Shown piece after piece: positions 1 through 4,931 of a stretch of 6,201 nucleotides of DNA. A program made the translations under genes and the position numbers. Origin of the DNA: Bacteroidales bacterium (GTDB lineage Bacteria > Bacteroidota > Bacteroidia > Bacteroidales > UBA12077). The notes under the pieces are model-generated. The model was given only the letters and a program-made list of their open reading frames with translations. It did not search any database and was not told the DNA's origin. Position 1 is the first letter of the stretch. The number at the start of each line of letters is the position of its first letter. The stretch lies in the NCBI GenBank assembly GCA_030156305.1, contig JASGMZ010000179.1, forward strand, positions 1 through 6,201. The letters run 5' to 3'.

Positions 1-2
1 AA

Positions 3-53
3 ATTCACTATACTTATGTAAATTTTGCCTTTGGCGTAAGTTATAGTTTTTAA
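3..53 (+). CDS. C-terminal end of an outer-membrane beta-barrel protein (partial)
   Basis: The frame is open from the left edge to a TAA stop at 51-53 and encodes IHYTYVNFAFGVSYSF. Alternating hydrophobic/aromatic and small or polar residues, ending in Gly-Val-Ser-Tyr-Ser-Phe, are the hallmark of the last transmembrane strand of an outer-membrane barrel; the terminal aromatic residue is the usual recognition signal for the BAM assembly machinery. Only 16 residues are visible, so the family (porin, TonB-dependent receptor, PorV-like, OmpA-like) cannot be named. The other two forward frames also end early (at 19-21 and 44-46) but give no recognisable pattern. It is probably the last chromosomal gene before the accessory stretch. 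The reading rests on a short pattern and needs the upstream sequence to be confirmed. Confidence 0.6.
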   Translation: MHYTYVNFAFGVSYSF

Positions 54-80
54 AACCAACCCGCGTGGAGGATTTTCCAG

Positions 81-189
81 CTAGCGCGCATTTGCAACGC
101 GTGCAACAAGCGCGAAGGAAAGCACTAAAGAGAAGATTAAAGTAAAAGAGATGAATGTGAAAAGTTACGCATTGAAACCCGCGACAGCG
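81..189. repeat. Dispersed GC-rich intergenic repeat, left copy
   Basis: Two blocks, CTAGCGCGCATTTGCAACGC extending through GTGCAA (81-106) and GCATTGAAACCCGCGACAGC plus G (169-189), recur in the same order and orientation at 6056-6081 and 6099-6120. The spacing differs: 62 bp between blocks here and 17 bp there. A small perfect hairpin, CCCGC-GACA-GCGGG, lies in the second block and continues two bases beyond it. The shared blocks are too long and too well matched for chance in such an AT-rich context, but the copies have diverged. Confidence 0.65.
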
Positions 190-403
190 GGCGGAATCGG
201 GTGTAGGCTTGATGTTTATTGCATACAACCTGCGTAGAATTATAAATATTATTGGAAAAGACAATATAATGAAGCACTTACAAAATATACTTTCTCGTGT
301 TTTAACTTTTTTATATCAAATGAGGATGATTTTTAGCCAAAATAAGGGCATAAAAATTTTGGAAAAACAATTTATTATTTTTTTAGTCCGGTATAGAGCA
401 GCC

Positions 404-432
404 TTTAATTAACCGAAAATTAATTATATTTG
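404..432 (+). promoter_or_regulatory. Candidate Bacteroidota promoter of the TOPRIM gene, with palindrome
   Basis: TATATTTG at 425-432 matches the Bacteroidota -7 consensus TAnnTTTG exactly. A weak -33-like TTTA (404-407) lies 17 bp upstream, closer than the usual 19-21 bp. A perfect inverted repeat, TAATTAA (406-412) and TTAATTA (420-426) with a 7-base loop, covers the spacer and the start of the -7 box, so it could be an operator. The start of transcription would be roughly 60-65 nt before the ATG at 502. The box is seen directly; promoter activity is inferred. Confidence 0.4.
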
Positions 433-470
433 AGTTATTATTGAAAATAAAAACAGTTTTTAGACAGACT

Positions 471-484
471 GCCGTTGGACAGCC
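471..484 (+). repeat. GCCGTT repeat tail in front of the TOPRIM gene
   Basis: GCCGTTGGACAGCC lies 17 bp before the ATG at 502. It matches the position and sequence type of GCCGTTCATCC, which lies 16 bp before the permease ATG at 2038. The heptamer GTTGGAC (474-480) fits the integron attC R' core consensus GTTRRRY, but no matching full attC arm is evident upstream. It is called as a repeat tail only. Confidence 0.4.
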
Positions 485-501
485 ATTAATCTTTAAATAC
501 T

Positions 502-1767
502 ATGTCAACAGAAGAAATAAATAACTTAATTGAAGAACATTTACCAGTTGAGATAGATGGTTATACAAGAAGAATTGGTGTATTTAATGGACTGAGTACT
601 ATAATGTACTCAAAAGATGGAAGTTTTTTAGGCAAATATTTAAGTGGTAACAGCAAAAATGCAACACTGGGATATTATAATAAAACAGTATTATTTGAAG
701 TAATAGGAAGGGACTTAAAAGAAGCATATCTAAAGATTAAAGAAAAAATTGAGTTGAATAAAAAGGTAAAGAAGGACTTTCCAAAAAATATGATATTTGA
801 CTTTAAGTCGAGTTTCAAATTGACAGATGGAAAAAACGAATTATTTATTAAGTTATTTGAAGTCTATCTTGTACTAGATACAAATTCTGATTCTCAATTT
901 TTTTGCGTTGTGTCAATTAATCCTCTATCCGATGCTAAACAAATATTACCAGTAATAAATGACCTTAAGAATAAAATAAAAGAGAAGAATTTTATAAAAT
1001 TATCAGGAGACGATGAAAATTTTGACTATTCTAATTTTGATTTACCAAGAATAGTTCATTTATATTCATATGATTTTAAACAATCAAAGGAAGAAATTAG
1101 AAAATTCTTTACCAAACATGGATGGAAAGTAAAATTAAAAGATAAATATATTTTTGAAAAAGAAGAATTAGCTAATCAGGAGAAAATAATTTTATGTGAA
1201 GGGAGAAACTATAAAATTCTTAATTATGTAGAAATTCCAAAGATACTATTCTCAGAAGAACATAATAGTGTTTCTATTTTTCAAAATGTTAAAACAAGAA
1301 AAAGATATTGCTTAAGAGATAAAGATTACTTGATTGATGAAGAAATTAAAAGGTTAAGACATGTTTTCCCCAAATATTACATATTGGACTATTATTGTAT
1401 TGAGAACTATCTTTATCATCCTGATAATATTGAAGAATTAAAACTTAAAGGTTTTAATAAACATGAATATATTGAGAATATAATCACTAATAAAAACAAA
1501 TGCCTTTTCGAGATTATTAGTAACTTTAAATCAATTCGTAAAGGATACAAAGAACTAACAGAAAATCATATTAAAGAAGTTAAAAATGCAAACACAATTT
1601 TAATAAAGGAATTACAATCAAACGATTTTGATGTTTTTTATAAACATTTTGATATGAAAAGTTATAATAAAGAATTTTTGGAAAGGTTTAATTTGACAGA
1701 AATGAAACTGGTAAAAACAGATTGGTTTAAAAATAGAATTATTAAGATTATTAATAAAGGCTGCTAA
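502..1767 (+). CDS. Orphan TOPRIM (DUF4435/OLD-like) domain protein, putative nuclease
   Basis: This 421-residue soluble protein has no signal peptide or membrane segment. The C-terminal half carries a TOPRIM-like signature: a beta strand into the acidic motif IILCEGRN (229-236, Glu233), the DxD motif LRDKDYL (271-277, Asp273/Asp275), then YYCIENYLYHP (297-307, Glu301), and a late FDMKSY (383-388). This order matches DUF4435 and OLD-family TOPRIM domains, which bind metal and cut nucleic acid. In those systems (OLD, PARIS AriB) the domain is fused to or paired with an ABC/AAA ATPase. Here residues 1-225 show no Walker A motif and no family I recognise, and the neighbouring ATPase belongs to an exporter. 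The ATG at 502 follows a repeat tail directly. The TAA stop lies inside the next repeat, so the last Cys codon is repeat-derived. Very rich in Lys, Ile and Asn. A defence role is inference; it could also be a decayed or ATPase-independent member. Confidence 0.6.
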   Translation: MSTEEINNLIEEHLPVEIDGYTRRIGVFNGLSTIMYSKDGSFLGKYLSGNSKNATLGYYNKTVLFEVIGRDLKEAYLKIKEKIELNKKVKKDFPKNMIFDFKSSFKLTDGKNELFIKLFEVYLVLDTNSDSQFFCVVSINPLSDAKQILPVINDLKNKIKEKNFIKLSGDDENFDYSNFDLPRIVHLYSYDFKQSKEEIRKFFTKHGWKVKLKDKYIFEKEELANQEKIILCEGRNYKILNYVEIPKILFSEEHNSVSIFQNVKTRKRYCLRDKDYLIDEEIKRLRHVFPKYYILDYYCIENYLYHPDNIEELKLKGFNKHEYIENIITNKNKCLFEIISNFKSIRKGYKELTENHIKEVKNANTILIKELQSNDFDVFYKHFDMKSYNKEFLERFNLTEMKLVKTDWFKNRIIKIINKGC

Positions 1768-1819
1768 CAACTAAGAATTCGGATGGTGCACAGCACCAAA
1801 TCTGAATTCCGTGTTGAGT
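1762..1819. repeat. 58-bp attC-like hairpin element
   Basis: The element begins TGCTAACAAC, overlapping the TOPRIM stop codon, and ends GTGTTGAGT. Between them is a strong imperfect hairpin: 1775-1789 pairs with 1793-1809 through 15 base pairs (one G-T), with a 3-base ACA loop and two unpaired adenines (1798-1799) on one arm. Outside it, CAAC (1768-1771) pairs with GTTG (1813-1816) across unpaired spacers. GTTGAGT (1813-1819) fits the attC R' consensus GTTRRRY; the left core only partly fits RYYYAAC. No T-run follows, so it is not a standard intrinsic terminator. Its left 23 bases match 4632-4654 at 20 positions. Confidence 0.6.
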
Positions 1820-1886
1820 AAACCGTTACTATGGATAATGCTATGATTTTAGTGTGGGATTAAAAATCTTTTATACTTCACCATTT

Positions 1887-2021
1887 GGATAACACGGCAT
1901 CAAAAAAAATGCGGGTTAAAGTGGTTTTATAAAACTTTTTTACTACTTTTAAATTCAGTAACGGCGGACTGAAATGTAGTGCGAAAATCCCGCACTTTTC
2001 TTATGGCGGGGCCGTTCATCC
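1887..2021. repeat. 135-bp intergenic element with inverted ends
   Basis: The ends GGATAACACGGC (1887-1898) and GCCGTTCATCC (2011-2021) are imperfect inverted repeats. Further symmetry lies inside: TGCGGG (1910-1915) with CCCGCA (1989-1994), and AACGGC (1960-1965) with GCCGTT (2011-2016). The first 46 bases of the TAACACGGC module (1890-1935) match 3668-3713 at about 36 positions, so it is a member of the window's repeat family. It ends 16 bp before the permease ATG. No open frame or clear promoter is seen in 1820-2037. Confidence 0.6.
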
Positions 2022-2037
2022 AAAAACAGCACAATAC

Positions 2038-3003
2038 ATGATAAAAGCATTATTAATAATACGACTAAAACAATTTTACCGTGGAATTATTGAAATCGGT
2101 CTGATTAGGATGATTTTCTTGATTGGACTAATCGGATTTTTAGGATTATTCTTATATACAAAGACCTCGGATAAATCAACATCTCAATTAGTGAGTATTG
2201 GACTTTTATCTCTTATTACGGTAATCCAATTAAGACGAGGTGATAAGTTGTTTCTTAAAACTCATTTTTCAAATTACAAATTGCTCATATTAGCTGAATA
2301 TGTAGTTATTTCTTTTTCTGTTCTCCTACTATTAGTTGTTCATAGACAATGGGTTTCTCTAATTTATTTTTTGAGCTTGTTGTTAATTGTGCATCTTGAT
2401 TTAAAAACCAAATATTCAAGTTTAAACACAAAGCTTCAATTACTAGTCCCTTCCGATTCGTTCGAATGGAAAGCAGGGATAAGAAAACAACTATTTATTA
2501 TCGTACCTATTTGGATTATTTCAGCAGGTACTTCGTTCTTTATCGGAAGTGTTCCGATTGCTATTTTTATACTTGGAATTTTAACATTCAGTTTTTATGA
2601 AATAGGTGAACCGTATCAAATGATATTGTCTTATGAATTAAACGCTAAGCAATTCTTATTTTTAAAAGTAAAACGACAGATTCAATTGTTCTCAATCATA
2701 ACAATTCCTTTAGTCGGACTCTTTTTGATATTCTATTTTGATAGATGGTATATTCCAGTAGCTGAATTTTTAATTTTTTGCTTTATACATATTTATGTGA
2801 TAATGACCAAATATGCATTTTTTGAGCCAAATAAAAAATCTCCGGCAGCACAAACGATAGGAGGTATAGGAGTGTTGGGAGGAATTATGCCTGTGTTTCT
2901 GCCTGTAGTTTGGATTTTAACTGTTTGGTTTTATATAAAGTCAATTAACAACTTGAATTATTACTTAGATGATTACAATCCGCAACCTGACAATATCATA
3001 TAA
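2038..3003 (+). CDS. ABC transporter permease subunit
   Basis: This 321-residue integral inner-membrane protein has about eight or nine hydrophobic segments, roughly at 24-41, 48-65, 82-101, 104-120, 152-170, 172-188, 216-234, 238-257 and 274-300 (the last long enough for one or two). The N-terminus is short and basic, without a cleavable signal. Loops carry the charged stretch EWKAGIRKQ (143-151) and EPYQMILSYELNAKQF (191-206), a layout seen in ABC-2-like exporter permeases of Bacteroidota. The assignment rests mainly on the ATPase gene, which begins inside this one (35-bp overlap), implying translational coupling and a two-subunit exporter. The substrate cannot be deduced. The ATG at 2038 is the first in frame and follows a repeat tail by 16 bp. 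The order permease then ATPase is the reverse of most ABC-2 operons. Confidence 0.75.
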   Translation: MIKALLIIRLKQFYRGIIEIGLIRMIFLIGLIGFLGLFLYTKTSDKSTSQLVSIGLLSLITVIQLRRGDKLFLKTHFSNYKLLILAEYVVISFSVLLLLVVHRQWVSLIYFLSLLLIVHLDLKTKYSSLNTKLQLLVPSDSFEWKAGIRKQLFIIVPIWIISAGTSFFIGSVPIAIFILGILTFSFYEIGEPYQMILSYELNAKQFLFLKVKRQIQLFSIITIPLVGLFLIFYFDRWYIPVAEFLIFCFIHIYVIMTKYAFFEPNKKSPAAQTIGGIGVLGGIMPVFLPVVWILTVWFYIKSINNLNYYLDDYNPQPDNII

Positions 3004-3655
3004 AAAAGGACTGAATGTCATCAATTCATTGAACCTTTCATTAAAAGAATCATTGATACACGGCATAGTAGGATTAAATGGTGCAGGTAAAACTACACTA
3101 TTGAACTCATTGTACGGATTAAAGAAACCAGATGAAGGAATTATACAATTTGATAACAAAAGGCTGAATAAAAAGGACGTGTCATATTTGGTGACAGAGA
3201 ATTACTTTTATTCAAATATTACAGGTAGAGAATATTTGAGTCTTTTTAAAAATAAGGCTTTTGAGACAGAGAAATGGAACAAACTCTTTTCCTTGCCTAT
3301 GGATTCTGTGGTAGATGGTTATTCGACAGGTATGAAAAAGAAATTAGCATTGTTAGGTATTTTAAAACAAGATAAACCTTTAATGATACTTGATGAACCA
3401 TTTAATAGTTTGGATATTGAGACATGTAGGATTATTCGAATGGTTTTACTTCGATTGAAAGAAAAAAATAAAACAATAATAATTACTTCACATATAATTG
3501 AAACTCTTACTAACTTATGTGATTATATTCATTATCTGGACAATGGTGAAATTAAATATAGTAAAGACAAACAAGGTTTCTCAGAATTTGAAAGAGAAGT
3601 ATTTGAAAAAATTGAGAACGAGAACCTTGAATTAATAAATGAATTGACCAAATAA
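2969..3655 (+). CDS. ABC transporter ATP-binding protein
   Basis: This 228-residue single nucleotide-binding domain probably powers the permease encoded just upstream. Motifs in order: Walker A GLNGAGKTT (35-43); a Q-loop region LVTENYFY (74-81) with Glu77 where Gln is usual; signature YSTGMKKKLAL (118-128), the C-loop variant common in ABC-2/BcrA-like drug and peptide exporters; Walker B LMILDEP (138-144, catalytic Glu143); D-loop SLD (147-149); and switch His175 in ITSH. All catalytic residues are intact, so the protein should hydrolyse ATP. The length is typical for this class, with only a short acidic C-terminal tail. The start at 2969 lies inside the permease gene in another frame; residues MITIRNLTISYK from that ATG form the normal first strand of the fold, which supports it. 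The gene ends 10 bp before the next repeat. Confidence 0.92.
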   Translation: MITIRNLTISYKKGLNVINSLNLSLKESLIHGIVGLNGAGKTTLLNSLYGLKKPDEGIIQFDNKRLNKKDVSYLVTENYFYSNITGREYLSLFKNKAFETEKWNKLFSLPMDSVVDGYSTGMKKKLALLGILKQDKPLMILDEPFNSLDIETCRIIRMVLLRLKEKNKTIIITSHIIETLTNLCDYIHYLDNGEIKYSKDKQGFSEFEREVFEKIENENLELINELTK

Positions 3656-3667
3656 TGCACGAAACGC

Positions 3668-3713
3668 TAACACGGCATCAGAAAAATTGGGGGTTGCAGT
3701 GGTATTCTGACAA
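3668..3713. repeat. TAACACGGC head module, second copy
   Basis: These 46 bases align without gaps to 1890-1935 with about 36 identities, including the exact TAACACGGCATC start. The module begins 12 bp after the ATPase stop codon and joins at 3713 to the long direct repeat, showing that repeat units here are mosaics of interchangeable parts. Confidence 0.6.
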
Positions 3714-3803
3714 CCTGCCTGCGGCCTGAACTGGCACATTTTGAGCGGAATCACTGGCACAATAAAACCGGAATCGGCAGCACAAACCGAACCGTATTAT
3801 CCA
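3713..3803. repeat. 91-bp direct repeat, copy 1 (left of the toxin-antitoxin genes)
   Basis: The stretch from ACCTGCCTGC to GTATTATCCA recurs in the same orientation at 4655-4746 with one inserted C and one A-to-G change. Inside it, CTGGCACA and CGGAATC recur with a 23-bp period (units starting at 3731 and 3754, about 17 of 23 alike), so the unit itself contains an old tandem duplication. The two copies enclose the toxin-antitoxin module. Confidence 0.9.
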
Positions 3804-3864
3804 ATGGGAAACGATAAACGAATAAAAAGTTGCAAATTTTTCGAAAAACACCAGCCGAATTGCA

Positions 3865-3884
3865 CCTGTCTGCCGACAGGCAGG
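3865..3884. repeat. Short GC-rich palindromic repeat
   Basis: CCTGTCTGCCGACAGGCAGG is an almost perfect inverted repeat of the CCTGCCTG...CAGGCAGG kind that is scattered between genes in Bacteroidota genomes. The start of the long direct repeat (ACCTGCCTGC at 3713 and 4655) shares its left arm. It could form a small hairpin in RNA, but no T-run follows. Confidence 0.5.
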
Positions 3885-3905
3885 AATTACGCTTAGCAGG
3901 GGTTA

Positions 3906-3964
3906 GCAAAAATAATTTTTTTGCGCTTTGAATTTGCTTCAACGAAACTTTTAAGTTACCTTTA
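3906..3964 (+). promoter_or_regulatory. Candidate promoter and operator of the toxin-antitoxin operon
   Basis: TTTG (3933-3936) and TACCTTTA (3957-3964; 7 of 8 matches to TAnnTTTG) are separated by 20 bp, the normal Bacteroidota spacing, and the -7 box ends 18 bp before the toxin ATG. Upstream, GCAAAAA (3906-3912) and TTTTTGC (3918-3924) form a perfect 7-bp inverted repeat, and TTAGCA occurs twice 10 bp apart (3893, 3903). XRE antitoxins normally repress their own operon, so these symmetric sites are candidate operators; that role is inferred. Confidence 0.4.
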
Positions 3965-3982
3965 CGTTCAATTAAATAAAAC

Positions 3983-4339
3983 ATGAATAAAATTAGAAAA
4001 ATAGTTGCTTTTAAGAATTACTTTGAAGATTTTCTTTTGGAACAGTCTGAAAGAGTGCAGAATAAAATTTACAAAATACTTGAAGCAATTGAAATACTGG
4101 AGCAGATACCATCGAGGTACTTAAAGCACATAAAGAACACAGATGGACTTTATGAAGTTAGAGTACAGTTGGGAACAGATATTTGGCGGGTATTTTGCTT
4201 TTTTGACGGAGAGAGATTGGTAATTTTATTGAATGGTTTTCAGAAAAAAACACAGAAAACACCAAAGAGAGAAATTGAAAAAGCACAAAAGTTAATGAAA
4301 GAGTATTACAAACAAAAAGAACAAGAAAATGGAAACTAA
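3983..4339 (+). CDS. higB: HigB-type toxin, Gp49-like (RelE/ParE superfamily)
   Basis: This 118-residue basic protein is the toxin of a type II pair. Three features mark the Gp49-like family: GLYEVRV (55-61), IWRVFCFFDGERLVILL (67-83) and NGFQKKTQKTP (84-94). They form the central beta sheet and the conserved Lys-rich strand of the RelE fold. The long helical N-terminus (9-42) and helical C-terminus (95-112) are as expected for the family. Characterised relatives cut mRNA on the ribosome; that activity is inferred here. The gene precedes its antitoxin, the usual HigBA order, and overlaps it by 11 bp, so the two are translationally coupled. It starts at the first ATG after a good promoter and appears intact. 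The whole module lies between 91/92-bp direct repeats. Confidence 0.88.
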   Translation: MNKIRKIVAFKNYFEDFLLEQSERVQNKIYKILEAIEILEQIPSRYLKHIKNTDGLYEVRVQLGTDIWRVFCFFDGERLVILLNGFQKKTQKTPKREIEKAQKLMKEYYKQKEQENGN

Positions 4340-4619
4340 AAGTTGGGAAGAAATAAAAGATAAAGTTTACGGTAAAATTGGAACCGAAAGAAGAGATGAG
4401 CTTGAACGAGAAACAGAAAGTTTTAAGATTGGACTCTTATTAAGAAAAGCAAGAGAAGAAAGACATTTGACACAGCAACAGCTAGGTGAAATCATTAACA
4501 AAAAAAGAACTTTCATTTCACGGGTTGAAAATGATGGTTCCAATATCACCTTAAAGACACTTTATGACATTGTTGAAAAAGGGTTGGGAGGAAAAGTGAA
4601 TATTTCCATTGATATATAA
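4329..4619 (+). CDS. higA: HigA-type antitoxin, XRE-family helix-turn-helix protein
   Basis: This 96-residue protein is predicted to bind and neutralise the toxin encoded upstream and to repress the shared promoter. The helix-turn-helix spans about residues 33-86: LLLRKAREERHLTQQQLGEI (36-55) gives helices 1 and 2, then INKKRTFISRVENDGSNITL (56-75) with the recognition helix around RTFISRVEN, then LYDIVEKGLGGKVNISI (78-94), the typical C-terminal end of XRE antitoxins. The acidic, helical N-terminal 30 residues (EEIKDKVYG...RRDELERETE) probably contact the toxin. The ATG at 4329 lies inside the last codons of the toxin gene. The gene ends 12 bp before the next repeat, with no obvious terminator hairpin followed by T residues. 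Confidence 0.9.
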   Translation: METKSWEEIKDKVYGKIGTERRDELERETESFKIGLLLRKAREERHLTQQQLGEIINKKRTFISRVENDGSNITLKTLYDIVEKGLGGKVNISIDI

Positions 4620-4633
4620 AAAAATTACATTTG

Positions 4634-4654
4634 CTATCAACTTAGAATTAGGAT
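4634..4654. repeat. CTAACAAC-type head module after the antitoxin gene
   Basis: CTATCAACTTAGAATTAGGA plus T matches 1764-1784 at 18 of 21 positions. Bases from 4638 also align with 6030-6053 (17 of 24), following the Fic gene. The same head therefore follows three of the four modules. Here it joins the long direct repeat at 4655, whereas at 1784 it runs into a hairpin. Confidence 0.6.
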
Positions 4655-4746
4655 ACCTGCCTGCCGGCCTGAACTGGCACATTTTGAGCGGAATCACTGG
4701 CACAATAAAACCGGAATCGGCAGCACAAACCGAACCGTGTTATCCA
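4655..4746. repeat. 92-bp direct repeat, copy 2 (right of the toxin-antitoxin genes)
   Basis: Same sequence and orientation as 3713-3803 apart from one extra C near the start and G instead of A in CCGTGTTATCC. The right end, CCGTGTTATCC (4735-4745), is the exact reverse complement of GGATAACACGG at 1887-1897, the left end of the element before the permease. The family therefore has inverted-repeat termini. Confidence 0.9.
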
Positions 4747-4931
4747 CCATTTTTGTAAACTTCAGTGCATGGATGTTTCATCTAAACCGTTTGACCCCAG
4801 TGCTTGAAGCGAGGTGCTATAAATAAAAAAATGGAATAATTTTTACATTTATAATAGCTTTTGTAAAGAAAATTTGGATTTCTTAACATAAGAAGCTTCT
4901 TTTGTAAAGAAAATTGAAAAATTTTTACATA
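4747..4931 (+). promoter_or_regulatory. Repeat-rich upstream region of the Fic gene
   Basis: The 17-mer CTTTTGTAAAGAAAATT occurs exactly twice (4858-4874 and 4899-4915), 41 bp apart. AATTTTTACAT occurs twice outside them (4838-4848 and 4920-4930), so TTTACA and TGTAAA words alternate symmetrically. A further TTTTTGTAAA lies at 4750-4759. Between the 17-mers are TTCTTA-ACA-TAAGAA (4880-4894) and the perfect 12-bp palindrome AAGAAGCTTCTT (4890-4901). The layout suggests paired operator sites controlling fic, perhaps autoregulation through the protein's own winged helix. No complete TTTG/TAnnTTTG pair is evident; TAGCTTTT (4855-4862) is a weak -7 candidate. Function is inferred. Confidence 0.45.

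Larger units (their letters stand above)
54..501. other. 448-bp gene-free region with GC-rich repeat and promoter
   Basis: No convincing gene is seen here. The left third (about 60-205) is much richer in GC than its surroundings and carries a dispersed repeat (81-106 and 169-189). The rest is AT-rich and ends in the promoter and the GCCGTT tail in front of the TOPRIM gene. A 67-codon open frame starting with TTG at 209 has a composition dominated by Ile, Phe, Asn and Lys, no recognisable domain and no ATG at its start, so it is not called. Confidence 0.6.
3656..3982. other. 327-bp intergenic region made largely of repeats
   Basis: The region holds, in order, the TAACACGGC head (3668-3713), the long direct repeat (3713-3803), a 20-bp palindrome (3865-3884) and the promoter of the toxin-antitoxin operon. 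It is richer in GC than the genes up to about 3900. A reverse-strand frame of 77 codons (3751-3984) crosses the repeat and shows no domain; it is not called. Confidence 0.6.

Noticed and set aside
209..412. 67-codon + strand frame starting with TTG
   Set aside because: It lies in an AT-rich gap, has a low-complexity Ile/Phe/Asn/Lys composition, no domain and no good start; it ends in the promoter region of the next gene.
1775..1809. Intrinsic terminator after the TOPRIM gene
   Set aside because: The hairpin is strong, but the sequence after it (CGTGTTGAGTAAACC) has no T-run; it is better described as a repeat-associated hairpin.
2965..3159. 64-codon reverse frame inside the ABC ATPase gene
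   Set aside because: It is antisense to the Walker A region of a clear gene.
502..3655. A joint defence system of the TOPRIM protein with the neighbouring ABC ATPase (as in PARIS or OLD)
   Set aside because: The ATPase is a 228-residue transporter type, overlaps its permease gene, and is separated from the TOPRIM gene by 270 bp of repeats.
3751..3984. 77-codon reverse-strand frame
   Set aside because: It crosses the long direct repeat, a palindrome and the toxin-antitoxin promoter, with no recognisable protein features; most likely a chance frame in GC-richer repeat DNA.
4367..4549. 60-codon reverse frame inside the antitoxin gene
   Set aside because: It is antisense to a clear helix-turn-helix gene and rich in Ser and Leu, as expected of a shadow frame.
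4914..4931. TTG at 4914 as the start of the Fic protein
   Set aside because: It falls in the second copy of the 17-bp direct repeat and adds only six residues outside the fold; the ATG at 4932 gives a complete protein.
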